From NCBI GenBank assembly GCA_015680685.1, contig MNCI01036287.1, forward strand, positions 391,378 through 455,377: a stretch of 64,000 bases of DNA. Reading direction: 5' to 3'. Shown piece by piece: positions 47,704 to 58,960 of the stretch (positions are counted from its first letter, which is position 1; every line of letters starts with the position of its first letter). The translations under genes were made by a program, and so were the position numbers. The stretch comes from Gnetum montanum (Eukaryota; Streptophyta; Gnetopsida; Gnetales; Gnetaceae). The notes below the pieces were generated by a model. That model was not told where the DNA came from and did not search any database. It was given only the letters and a program-made list of their open reading frames with translations.

Positions 47704-49591
47704 TGTTGCAACTGAAAATGTCGGTGGCTGGGAAACACCGAGAGGTCATCTATCAGACAGTCTTAACCCTAGATCCGCCCTAGGGCCATGTTGGATAAAA
47801 TGGAAACAGGGTGCCCTGAACGGTCTAGTCGATTAGATAGGGACTTAATCAGTGTCACTAAACCTTATGTAAATGTTTGATATAGAAACAATGTTTATAG
47901 TGTAAAATAATAATTTTTAAATGCGAGGAAGCGAAAATGATGTAGAATGCAATGATAAGCAAGAAAATAAAGCAAACTAGAGTTAAGAAATGCACCGCTT
48001 CAAGATTATAGCTTTACTTTGTCAAGATGGATACAATTCGTTGCACAACACTAGGAAGCATAGAGATCCCAAAAGTAACCAGGATGTTCAAAGCAAGCCA
48101 ACTGCGCATTTGAACGTAGACTTAAGGACCGCTAATGCAAAATGCTACAAAGCCAACTTGTCGATGTTGTTAAAAAATTGCTAAAGTCTATCAACCAAAT
48201 TTTGTCAACGTTTGCCAACCAAATTCCCAAAAGCCAAATTTTTTTTGCCAAACACTGGGATTGCCAATTTGCCAACTTGCCAACCCTTTGAATTGCCAAT
48301 TTGTAAAATTGCTAACAGATTTTTTAATCAAATTTTCCAATCCTTGGAGCATTGCTCATCGAGGTATTTATAGGGCTAAGAGCATGTGAGAGATGCAGTT
48401 TATATGCCATGTGTCCTGTACCCACGAGATGTTGATGTGGCCATATTGCATGAACATGCAAACCTGGTCATGAACCTGTCACACTGCAATTATGCTATCA
48501 AAAATGGAGATGATGGAATTAAATATGCCAGAAATGCAAATGAAGAATGAGGCACACTAACGTAGTGTAGTTGCCTGCTATGCTGTGCTACGGTGTGGAG
48601 CGTAGCATGTTGGCATAGCGTAGCTGCCTACTATGCTATGCTATGCTATGGAGTGTAGCATGTTTGCATAGTATAGCTACCTGCTATGCTGTGCTACGCT
48701 ATGTAGCATAGCATAGCATATCCACCAGTTCGAAGAAGAAATTTGCATTGGAGTTAACTGCATGTGCTGAAAGCCTTTGAAGTGTTTTGGTTGGTTTTTC
48801 ATGTTTTCTATGCTATGGTATGCTACGTAGCATAGTAGATGGCTTTAATTGTGATTTGCATTTGACTTGTAGACGTTTGTTTAAAGATCATCTTGACAAT
48901 TTGAAACCTTTGGTCTTTGCGACGTGAAGCTTTTGAACTTGCTGATCTTGCATTTTGAGATGTCTTTTGTTGTTCTTGCATCATCGCTACACTGTGCTAT
49001 GCTGTATAGCGTAGCATAGCATAGTAGCCAACATAGCCTACTTTTTGTTTAATCCACCACTTTTCTAGTAAGAGGAGCTTTGCAGAAGGACTTGAAGTTG
49101 AACAAGACAACTAGTTTTGAAGGCCTGAGTGCTTGCTGAGTGCAATTGGAATCACTAGGTAAGCTGGGCCTTCCTATTTTTCCTTTGCTATGCTGTGCGA
49201 TGCTGCATAGCGTAGCACTTTGTCTTGTAATAGTTTGGTCGCCTGAGCAACTTTCTTCTGAGGCCTACTACACTACATAGCGAAGTGTAGCATAGCAAAA
49301 TTCTTGACTAGAAAACTTGCCGAACTGTTTTGTGCATCTTGAGCATTGCTGACAACCCCCACGGATGGTTTCTGAGTAGACTATCAATCGGATGAATGGT
49401 CCAGATGGGCAGGTTGGAGAGCTCGTCAGGCCTGTCAACACTGAAAGTAGAAAATTTGTCAAACTAGATAATCTAAACTCAAAGCATCCATTTCCTGCGA
49501 AACTGCCATGATGCTGCACTTGTGGAAATCCTTTGCTTGAATTCCAAGAACCCAGTGAAGCAAGAATGCCTTGAAATTTTAGGATGTTTCA
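47704..49591 (-). repeat. 5' LTR of Tat-A A2
   Basis: 1,888 bp; on the plus strand it runs from TGTTGCAAC to GGATGTTTCA. It aligns fully with the 3' LTR, with frequent transitions, so insertion is old. It has the same layout: TTGCCAA cluster 48,190-48,345, TATA near 48,365, hairpins 48,560-49,300. Confidence 0.9.
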
Positions 49592-50247
49592 GGAAGTATA
49601 TTATTTTCTTGCTTATATTTAGTAAGAAAGAAGACTGTGCTTGTAAAGTTAACAATATTTGTAATTATCAAAATAATGCTTTCTTTGAAGATATGTATGA
49701 AATATTTTGCCATAGGATTCTTTCTTTCCTAAATTTTTGCATTGAAATAAAATATGCTTTACATGCTAATGATATAAAAATCAAAATTCTTGATGGTGAA
49801 TGATCTTACCTTAAAAGGAAAAATTCAAACCTTAGGCCTGAGATCCAAAAACTGACAACGATGTTTGAGTAGTTGAACAAGAGCTCTTTTGAGAAACCCA
49901 AGAATCAAAAATAGCATTTATCTAGGTTTGAAAAATCTTCTAGATCAAATAACATGAAATGTTTCTTTTGTGGTAATTACAATCATGTTCAAGCTTATTT
50001 TTATCTTAAAATGCATCACCACTCTTGGTTTTTGCAAAACTAGCCTAAAAAGGAAACCATGAAGGGTTGGAGAGAGAAAGAAGGAAAGGTTGAAAAGAAT
50101 TTGATGGCACAAATTTCCTTCTCTAATAAAAATGCTAGCACATGGTATATTGATAGTGGGTGTTCAAGGCACATGAAAGGTGAAAAATCCTACTTTACCC
50201 ACTTCATTAAACAAAATTGTGGTACAGTCACATTTGGAGATGACATG
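49592..50247 (+). pseudogene. gag-pro: Copia element E: gag end and protease start
   Basis: A decayed gag frame leads to a nucleocapsid knuckle near 49,960 (CFFCGNYNHVQAYF, with the last Cys changed to Tyr). The protease active-site region follows at 50,140-50,190 (WYIDSGCSRHM, with the D-S-G retained). The frame 50,059-50,247 is open. It is cut exactly at 50,247 by element D, and the next codons resume at 56,737. Confidence 0.75.
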
Positions 50248-51107
50248 TGATGAGTCATGAATTTGCTGATAGCTGCGATAACACACCCACAATATCACAC
50301 CCGCAATATCGTATCCACAGTATCATAGCCAACACGATATTGTGTAGGTGATATCATAGCCTATCTCCTCATCTATAAATAAGAGGCAAGAAGATGAGAG
50401 AAATGTAGCTTTTTGTCAGTTTTAGTTTAAGTGTTAAGTTTTAGTTTTTGTTTTTCCTCTCTCCCTTTTCCCCTCAGTGTATGCCCGTAGTGTGGTTAAT
50501 GTAATTGTATGACATCCTTTATTCGAGTGTGATGTACTTGGACATGCACATGACTGACAATAAAGATCGAGAGTACTTCATCATTACAGCATTCACTTAG
50601 CTTAACTATTTAATTAATTGTTATTTACTACTTTCCTAGTTAGTCTCTCTCACCCTTATCTCATGTTAAAATGTGGAATGAGTACGACTTGATTACAAGA
50701 ATTTAAGTGTGACTACTTGGTAACCCAGTAGCGTACCTAGGAACTGTGCTTGGTAATCCCAATAGTAGTTGTGCATGAAGTCCAAGATGTGTATGGATAA
50801 TCAAGGAACGGATGCTCATCGTACTTAGGCTAGTTTAGATTCTCTTATCCTTTCTCTCTTAGCTTAGATAATATTACTTTTCATTGCTTTTAGGAGTAGC
50901 ATTAGGTTAGAAACCTATCATACACCTCACCCTGGACTAAACCATACGTGACAAAGCTAATACTAGTCTAGGTGGGAAGACAGTGAATTGCAACCTAAGG
51001 CTAACTGTCTAGATGCCACAACTAGTTCGTTTGTGGAGTTTGACCAGATTGCGCGTGTAACGCTTGTATTGGTATGGTTGAGTGTAGGGGTATCTCGCCA
51101 CTCATCA
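50248..51107 (+). repeat. 5' LTR of element D
   Basis: Starts TGATGAGTCATGAATT and ends CACTCATCA. A TATA box lies at 50,374-50,381. Decayed GCGATATCGC-like motifs lie at about 50,300-50,360, mostly with CpG changed to TpG or CpA. Confidence 0.9.
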
Positions 51108-51126
51108 TTGGTGCCATTGCCGAGGA
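51108..51126 (+). other. Primer binding site of element D
   Basis: TTGGTGCCATTGCCGAGGA follows the LTR without a spacer. It is close to the TTGGCGCCGTTGCCGGGGA site typical of Athila-group elements. Confidence 0.8.
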
Positions 51127-51248
51127 TGGTGCTAGTTATCTAGATTTGTTATATCATACAAGGTCGTTGTATAGAAATTAACGATATATCTTTTAAGAAG
51201 AAATAATTACAAAAAGTCACATATAAATTCACACACAATTACACAACT

Positions 51249-53103
51249 ATGCCTCTCCTACAAGACTATGATAATTCCATACCTAATGAGGAAATTCATT
51301 GGAGAATCGATGAATTATATGAAAATGAAGATTGGAGTACGTGATCTGAGGTGGGGGTTTCTTATAAACATAAACGAAGGCAACATCATCCCAACGCACA
51401 AAGGCATAACTTACTTGATGACGATGAACCCCCACTAGAGACTACAAGCCTAACGCAAATACAAGAGGCTGTTTGAATCTCCCGTAGGCATCGTAAAGAG
51501 AGCTATCTACCCAGGCTTGATTTAAACAACTTTCCCCATTTTTTAGGAGGCTATGATTTAGACCTGTATCAAAATTTACAAGCCTTCTATGATGCCTGCA
51601 CATGGAATAACATTGATAACGGGTGGAAAAAACTTAAGCTCTTTCCCATGACACTCATTGACCAAGTAAAAGTATGGTATAGATCGTTAAAACCAAATTC
51701 AATATGACATTGGTCAACAATGGTAGAAGTTTTTAATGAAAAATATCAAACCTACACAAGAGTGTCAGCCTTGAGGAAACAAATCCAAGGATGGAAACAA
51801 GCACAACATGAACCCTTAGACATGGCCTTAGAAAGATATTATGTGCTATTAAACAATTTTCCAGGCCATGAGTTTTCCAAGGAAAGGCTAATGTACCATA
51901 TCATTGATGGGCTATATAATGAAACAAGAGAGACCGTAGGAATGTATGCCCAAGGTCAACTATACGAACTACAAACCTATGAAATCCAAGAGCTTGTTAA
52001 GCAAGTAGCAAAAGAAGAAGGAGAAATAGCTAGATGGGAGAGTGTTGAAAAACATTAATGGAACCAAAATCTCAACTTAACAAAGGTCCATGATCATAAA
52101 AAGGAGAAATCAACCAATAACAAGAAGAAAGAACTATCTTTTCTGATACAAAAATCGTTAGAAGAAGTCAAGGCAAAGATCAATAAGATGTTGGAGTGGA
52201 TGTATCACAAGTGTGGAGAATTTATCAACATTATTGGAGATAGAGTTTTCACAACCCAAGAAGTAGGACAAAACATTAGACAATCAGAAAGAAGGGATAA
52301 GGAAAATAAGAGCTCAACTGCCAATCATACGTATGAATGCAACATATGCCTGTACAATCACCCCAAGGGCCAATGCCCAATATTGTTACATTTACATGAG
52401 CATTGAGGAAACATGTTACAGCTAGAGTTTGTACAAAGGTACTGTGTTCAATCACAGTGGCAGCAATCCTAGTCATGGGGGAGACCACCACTAAACTGGA
52501 GACACCCTTTGTATCATCCAAACCCAAATGCTTATCTTGTTCAACATCTTGTTTCTCCAACTGGGCCAATGCACTTTATCTCACCATAGTACCATTCTCC
52601 TCAATACTATCAGCCCATACCTTCAACACAACCACCACCTTGTGCACCTTATACTCCTCCTAACTTTCAACATTCTCATTTTTCCCTCCTTCTACATCGC
52701 CACTAGCTGTTCCTAAGGTGCCTGCACCATAGAAACAACCCACGAACATTACTTGTGCTACTACTTCCAACAGCAGTGAGAGACCTCAGCAACATTGAAG
52801 GTGTCCCTTCTTTAGAAATGACCCTTGGAAGAGACAACACAATTCCAAGGCCATTAAATCCTTTGACTCAACACAAGTCCAACACTGTGGTGCACCCTTA
52901 TCTTCAAACCCAATGCCTCATGGTACTTCATCAGGGCCACCAACTAATACTCCAACAACCATATGGCCCAATGAACATAGTCATGGAGGGCAACATCCTG
53001 ATCCTTGCATACCATCTAACGGTCCCAAATATCATAGTGGGTCAACTTGCTATCTGGGAACTACATCGTATAAATTGCCCCACTATGCTTACTACAATTA
53101 GGT
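51249..53103 (+). pseudogene. gag: gag of element D
   Basis: ATG at 51,249 opens one frame that stays in register to TGA at 52,404, with about five nonsense codons. The gag core (51,520-52,060) has the FYDACTWNN, FNEKYQTYTRV, IQGWKQAQHEPLD, HIIDGLYNETR and EIQELVKQVAKEEGE blocks. A knuckle of form CxxCxxxHxxxxC lies near 52,340-52,380. After 52,406 a Pro/His/Gln-rich tail continues in shifted frames to about 53,100. It is the sister of element C gag and is the only recognisable protein of this element. Confidence 0.8.
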
Positions 53104-55105
53104 GTGTGAAACCTGATGGGGTAAATACGGGTAAGTTCCAATATTTTTAACATGCAAGGATCCCCATCATCATTTATTAATCCTTGCCATCCTCAACCAT
53201 TTAGCTATGAGGGATATCCCCCATTCTAATAGCAAGCAGGATTAATAAATACTTTTCATTTTCTTTAATTTTACAACTTTTTTTTTCTAGTTTTTCATTT
53301 TTCAATTTCTTGTTTTATTGTTTTGTCTTTTTGTCCTTTATGTTTTTTATAAGTAATCTTGTCTATGAATAAAAAACTCATGTGGATCGTTGGTTGAGGT
53401 GTGTTCTATGTTACCAAGTCTCGAGTGATTAATTATGTGGAAAGTGAGCCCATTACACCCACTCATCCATTCTACAAATAAGAGGTTCTATTTGAGGGTA
53501 TAGTGATATTCTTGACATTCTTAAAATTTAAAATTAATTTCATGTTCATTGTACCTAGAATGAAGAAGGATGAACCAAGAGGGAATTATTAGGGTGTGAC
53601 ATCAAGGGGACTTGCGGATTCTCTTTGGTGATGTTTTTGGGAGTTATCATGCAACATGGTTGTACTAAGATCCTTGTAGATCTAATGAGAATGGGAGTAA
53701 GAGTAATCAAAAGGGTACTAAAAAATCCAATGCTATTCTAGGGGGTCCCACTGGAAAGACATGCACACATGCCTGAAGGTTGGTGCCTTCTTTGGATTCA
53801 GGGATCAAAAAAAAGAGAAGAAAGAAAAAAAGCAAGAGAAAAAAAGAAGAAAAAGGAAGTGCCACAAAACAAAAATCACTCCTTCCCTGAATAAAATGCT
53901 AGGTGATCATACTCGTTGTTATGGTACTCTCATAGTCACTCATCATGGGATGAAACAATGCGATGTCACTGATTAGAGGAATGGACTTGGTTCTGATCTT
54001 GGAATGAGAAGTTAATGACACGTTAATCATGCTTTACATGAAGGATTCACTGTGCCCTAGGTTAGTTACCTCATGTCCTAATCTCTACAATCCCTTTCTC
54101 TAGTTTGTCTCATCTCACTATTCTTGTAATTGTAGCTTGTGTCGTGTGTAGCATAGAATTCTTACCTCATTTCAGTGATATTTACATGTGTGTATTTTGT
54201 GGAGTCAGTGTGGATTACATTTAATCCTTCTAGTGCCCACAGACACTTTAAGTGTTGTTACACAAGGGAATTATAGGTAAGAACCTACTTTGGGGAGGAC
54301 CCACTTGTGTAATCTTTTGTAATCTTCACTTATGACATAGCTCACACACACCATTTCTTACCCTCAACATAATTTTTCATAATGTTCTTTCCCTATTACT
54401 ATGCCTCTGATTCAATGTTCCTATGAATCATCACATAGCATTTTTCTCTACCATCTGAGGCCCTTATTGATAAATTTCACACCATCATAATTTTTGTGCG
54501 TTCAAAACTAGTTGAATTACCCTAGAACCTTTTAACAATCGTCCAGATGTCCTTAGTTTACATTGTTTAATTTCAAAGAAATATTAAAAATTGGGTACAT
54601 TCTCTAAGTGCCCTAACTTTGATGAAAATATATGTATACATGAATCCCCTGTGCTAATCAACATCATTTGCAACTATTCATGTGGGGGCATTTTTTGATT
54701 TTTTCTCTACAACTTGTGATTGTGAGACCCTTGCTTTTATACCTATACCTCACTCACTGGTACTCTGATTTTTATTCTATCTAAACCTACTTGAACTCAG
54801 AGTGTTTAGCTTAGTCGTGGGGGAGGGGCACACACCGAATATCACATAAATGTTTTGAAATTCGTCATCACCCGAAGGACATATTTAAGGGTAATTAGTT
54901 GTGAAATTAAGAATAGAAGGTGTCAAAAACAATTTCATCCCCTTAGCTATACCAAAAAATTAAATTTGGAAACCACCTAAGCAAAGATGACTTAACATTA
55001 TAATATTTCGAGGACATGTTCTTCCAATAATTAACATCACATGGAAATGAAGTAAATCTATTAAGGCAAGCAGTAAGGTATAACCTAACTTTGGTAATAA
55101 CCTTA
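53104..55105. other. Element D internal non-coding stretch
   Basis: AT-rich, no gene seen. A purine run of about 55 bases lies at 53,807-53,862. Patchy resemblance to element C internal sequence (13,800 and 14,230) supports shared origin. Confidence 0.6.
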
Positions 55106-55280
55106 NNNNNNNNNNNNNNNNNNNNNNNNNNNNNNNNNNNNNNNNNNNNNNNNNNNNNNNNNNNNNNNNNNNNNNNNNNNNNNNNNNNNNNNNNNNNNNN
55201 NNNNNNNNNNNNNNNNNNNNNNNNNNNNNNNNNNNNNNNNNNNNNNNNNNNNNNNNNNNNNNNNNNNNNNNNNNNNNNNN
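55106..55280. other. Assembly gap (N)
   Basis: 175 unknown bases inside element D. Confidence 1.
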
Positions 55281-55338
55281 GGTGCCTGGTACTTAGGGGA
55301 AACGTACCAATTTTAGCACAATAAAGAAGAAGGCACCA

Positions 55339-55710
55339 TGGTTAACAATTGTGGTGTGACTATTGATTTCTCTATTCAAGCCATTTTGAAAGTATTAAAG
55401 CTTCTGAATACAGGGCCAAAGGTTGCTTAGAACCAACTAGACACTTTTAGAACCGAGTAACTTAATAAACTATTGACAGATAATAAAAGGGTGGTAGAAG
55501 AAAAAGAGAAGGCTAACTGGGATGCCTCTATGGCACAAGCGCAAACTTACATGTGTGCCAAGGCACTCAAAGCCTTACGAGAGGAGAAACTCTAGGCCAT
55601 ACTTCAATGCCATCAAATCCCAAGACCTAGAGTGCAAGAAAAGGGAAAGACACCCATGGAGGAGCCACCGCCACCAGGAACTACATGAGTTCCATCCAAT
55701 TTTTTAATCA
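55339..55710 (+). pseudogene. 3' ORF remnant of element D (coiled coil)
   Basis: A Lys/Glu/Ala-rich frame with several stops resembles the coiled-coil end of the second ORF of element C. The upstream conserved domain is not seen, perhaps lost or in the gap. Confidence 0.45.
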
Positions 55711-55871
55711 TAGGATTTTCTTTTGTGTTGTGTCTTAATTTAGTTCTGACTCCACACTATGGCATGAATCCATTCTAGCCGATCAATAATCCCATACCTA
55801 TCCACTATGTAATCAATGGAGTTTGTTCTCACTTTAAATTGAGTACGAGTTTTCATTCAGTCGTGGGGGTA

Positions 55872-56731
55872 TGATGAGTCATGAATTTGTTGATAGCTAT
55901 GATAATGCACCCACAATAATACACCCACAATATTGCATCCATGGTATCACAGCCGACGCGATATCATGTATGCAATATCGCAGCCTATCTCCTCATCTAT
56001 AAATAAGAGGTAGGCAGATGAGAGAAAGGTAGCTTGTTGTTAGTTTTAGTTTAATTGTTAAGTTTTAGTTCTTGTTTTTCCTCTCTCCCTTTTCCTCTCA
56101 GTGTATGCCCATAGTGTGGTGAATGTAATTGTACGACATCCTTTATTCGAGTGTGATGTACTTGGACACACACATCATCGGTAATAAAGATCAAGATTAC
56201 TTCATCATTGCAGCATTGACTTAACTTAACTATTTAATTAATTGTTATTTACTACTTTCCTAGTTAGTCTCTCTCATCCTTATCTCATGTTAAAACATGG
56301 AATGAGTACGACTTGATTACAAGCATTTAAGTATGACTACTTGGTAACCCAGAAGCGTACCTAGGATCTGTGCTTGGTAATCCTAGTAGTAGTTGTGCAC
56401 GAAGTCCAAGATGTGTACAGATGATCAAGGAATGGATGCTCATCGCACTTAGACTAGTTTAGATTCTCTTACCCTTTCTCTCTTAGCTTAGATAATATTA
56501 CTTTCCATTGCCTTCAGGAGTAGCATTAAGTTAGAAACCCATCATACACCTCACACTGGACTAAACCATACGTGACAAAGCTAATACTAGTCCAGGTGGG
56601 AAGACAATGAATTGCAACCTAAGGCTAACTGTCTAGATGCCACAACTAGTTTGTCTGCGAAGTTTGACCGGATTGCACGTGTAACTCTCATATTCGTATG
56701 GTTGAGTGTAGTGGTATCTCGCCACTCATCA
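55872..56731 (+). repeat. 3' LTR of element D
   Basis: 860 bp, preceded by the tract TCGTGGGGGTA (55,861-55,871) and ending CACTCATCA. TATA box at 55,998-56,005. It differs from the 5' LTR mainly by transitions at CpG sites in the first 110 bases. Confidence 0.9.
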
Positions 56732-57169
56732 ACATGGAAGAACTAATAATAGGTATTGGTACCATAGGAGGAAAAGGTAAGGGATTACCCACAGTGAACA
56801 AAGTGTTTTTCATTGATGGGTTAAAACATAATTTACTTAGTGTGAGTCAACTTTGTGACTCTAACTTTAATGTTACCTTTTTAAAAGAAAGTTGTAGAAT
56901 ACAAGATTTATCTATTGGAAATATTATGATTGAATAATCTAGAAAAGGAAATGTATATACTGCTATATTTGGAAACTCTCCTAACCTTAAATCCAAGTGT
57001 TTAGTGAGTTGTGCAGATGATACACGTCTTTGACATAGGAAATTGATCCAAAATAATAAGGAAGTTCTCCAGACCTTGGTAACAAAAGATATGGTGCATG
57101 GTCTTCCTAAGCTTAAAGATTTCAATCTAAATACATGTGAAGCCTACCAAAACAAACATTAGTTTGAGA
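56732..57169 (+). pseudogene. pol: Copia element E: GAG-pre-integrase segment
   Basis: It continues the protease frame broken by element D: GIGTIGG, FFIDGLKHNLLSVSQLCDSN, then the zinc-finger region HRKLI, DMVHGLPKL and NTCEAYQ (last Cys changed to Tyr). These are the linker between protease and integrase in Copia polyproteins. The integrase core and everything downstream are missing. Confidence 0.8.
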
Positions 57170-57225
57170 TTAGAGCTTAGAGCTTAGAGCTTAGAGCTTA
57201 GAGCTTAGAGCTTAGAGCTTAGAGC
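57170..57225 (+). repeat. Perfect (TTAGAGC)8 array
   Basis: Eight exact heptamers with no mismatch. They mark the junction between the truncated pol and the 3' LTR remnant of element E. Confidence 0.95.
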
Positions 57226-57416
57226 TTGTAGAGGGTGTGGTACCCTTCAAACCACATTTTGAGAGAAACAAAGTCTAAAGGTGTGCAAGTGATTTACCCT
57301 ATGAGTGTGGAGTGCCCAAGTTGGGGAACCATGTAAATTTAGTATGTGCTTTGTATTGATGAATTTTCAATTTGGTGAGCTTATTCATCCCCCCCTTCTA
57401 AGTTCTATGATTCTAA
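57226..57416 (+). repeat. 3' LTR remnant of Copia element E
   Basis: It matches the last 190 bases of the 5' LTR (30,105-30,298), including the GTTGGGGAACC and CCCCTTCTAAGTTC blocks. The rest of the LTR was lost with pol. Confidence 0.7.
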
Positions 57417-58430
57417 CTTTAGATTGGATAGGTTTTTTCATTATCATCAAATGGCTAGTCATGATATTGATTTTTTCCTAGCATTGAAAGATGACATCCA
57501 AAAGATGATTGACCATGGAGAACTAGTGTTAAACAAGCTAAACTCTCCAAACACCAATAACTCCTACATTGTAGCTTCATTCATAGCAACCAAATAGTAT
57601 GACCCTCCCAGAGAATTATTTATTATGAAAGTATCACCTCAACCTTAGAATGTAAAGCCTAAATCCCCTTTAGTCACTAGGGTACAACTACCTCTAGCCC
57701 CTAATAATCCTTTTTTCATACATGTCTCACATTCAATGGCATCAACGTCATAACTCAAACAATGCATTAGCAACCCTTCTATGGCTAAGGAATCATTTGT
57801 TATTAGGGTTCTTCCACCTTTAGCAAGAAAACCAATAACAACGTATGGCAAAAGCCTAGCAATAGTGGCCAATAATTCAATAATCAATAAGAAATATTCA
57901 TCACAAAAACAATGAAAATTTATGATCAAACCAACAACTAATCACACTGAAAGTAGCCAAGAATAAAATGTTTGAAAAGAAGTTGATCCATCGAGACCTA
58001 CATGAAGATTAGCTATACCAATGGACAAGGGGCCCAAGAAACATAGTTTGAAACATGAGCCAAAAATCCTAGAAATGATGTAGGAAATTAAGATCACCAA
58101 GGTTGAAAGATTACATGTCAAGGAAAAGAATTTCCTAACAACAATAGAACAAGACAAATGGTCTCTCAAACAAATGAACACATTGTTAAGCTTACATGAC
58201 CTGGTCATTACTTATCCTACTCACAAAGATGCACTAGCTTAAGTGTTGACTTCTATTCCTATGAGCAGAGAGATGCCTACCAAAAAAGAGTCAATCAACT
58301 CTATCATTGAGCAAGCCTCACTTAGGGAAAATAGGCATCAACCCATGCTCAACTTTCATGACAATGAGATGAAGATGGACTCATGAAATGGAGAAGTGCT
58401 ATCCACTTCTAGACCTAACCTACATGAATA
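57417..58430 (+). pseudogene. gag: Tat gag C-terminal / pre-protease remnant
   Basis: The frame begins in the knuckle region (FHYHQMASHD, then ALKDDIQKMIDHGELVLNK). It continues through a linker to LLSLHDLVITYPTHKDAL at about 58,175-58,240, which parallels the pre-protease block LSLYDLVMTS of Tat-A. Stops are frequent. The protease itself is not clear. Confidence 0.65.
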
Positions 58431-58960
58431 ATAATGAAGAGTACTATAGCTTTATTTGTGTAAAAATAAAATATGGCTTGTTTATTTGATGCATGGAATC
58501 AAAATTCAAACATTAGTTTGAGATTATTCATAGAAAAGAAAAAAATATATTCTCTCTCCTTATGATCATATTGAACTAATAGAGTTTCATATACACATGT
58601 TATCATAACTAGTGGATATAGATGAAGCAAGTGAGGAAGTTAGTTCATATCAAAACCAAGATAATCAGGGTGAGTTTGAAGTTGATTATGAACCCCATAC
58701 ATTCTTAGGGAACCTTTTGTAATGATCTGTTCCAAAGGAAACCATCCCTAAATTTACATCCCCTATCTTAGTAATAAAACAAAATTCCCCTATAACCTCT
58801 ACAAATCCAAGTTCTTAACCCACATCCTTATTTACTTTAGTGTAAACCTTAGCATCTTTCATTACAATGCTCCAACCTATACTGGCAATTTCCTCTATGC
58901 CTTAGCCTTTTACAATTTTGATTGATTCTTCTTCTAGAGTATAAATATTACACATCTTCC
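58431..58960. other. Decayed interval, no gene seen
   Basis: Pro/Thr-rich frames broken by stops. It may be a lost protease or the start of the next gag. Confidence 0.4.

Larger units (their letters stand above)
30433..49591 (-). mobile_element. Tat-A copy A2: full-length Ty3/Gypsy (Tat-like) retrotransposon with antisense gene
   Basis: Paired LTRs (30,433-32,361 and 47,704-49,591) enclose an element of about 19.2 kb. The flanking pentamers are GTAAG and GGAAG, a target duplication with one change. Order on the minus strand: 5' LTR, primer site, leader repeats, gag-protease, mini-hairpin cluster, antisense plus-strand gene, repeat cluster, RT, RNase H, second (archaeal-type) RNase H, integrase, repeat cluster, polypurine tract, 3' LTR. 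A dual RNase H is a hallmark of the plant Tat lineage. All ORFs carry stops, so the copy is dead. Confidence 0.9.
50248..56731 (+). mobile_element. Element D: Athila-like gag-only LTR retrotransposon
   Basis: 6,484 bp with paired 860-bp LTRs and a perfect target duplication ACATG (50,243-50,247 and 56,732-56,736). Internally it has a primer site, gag, long non-coding sequence, a Lys/Glu-rich ORF remnant and a polypurine tract. No protease, RT or integrase was seen; 175 bases are unknown. It would depend on proteins from a related autonomous element. Confidence 0.9.
29253..57416 (+). mobile_element. Element E: Ty1/Copia retrotransposon, split by two nested insertions
   Basis: It has a 5' LTR (about 29,253-30,298) and a perfect initiator-Met primer site (30,301-30,313). 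Gag and protease pieces follow, interrupted by Tat-A A2 (30,433-49,591) and element D (50,248-56,731). Then come the GAG-pre-integrase segment and a short remnant of the 3' LTR. Integrase core, RT and RNase H are absent, so most of pol was lost. The 5' LTR start is approximate. Confidence 0.75.

Noticed and set aside
52276-52569. Minus-strand frame over element D gag
   Set aside because: It lies opposite the well supported gag frame with a zinc knuckle and has no motif of its own.
57170-57225. Telomere-like repeat
   Set aside because: TTAGAGC differs from the plant telomere unit TTTAGGG and the array has only eight units inside a Copia element.
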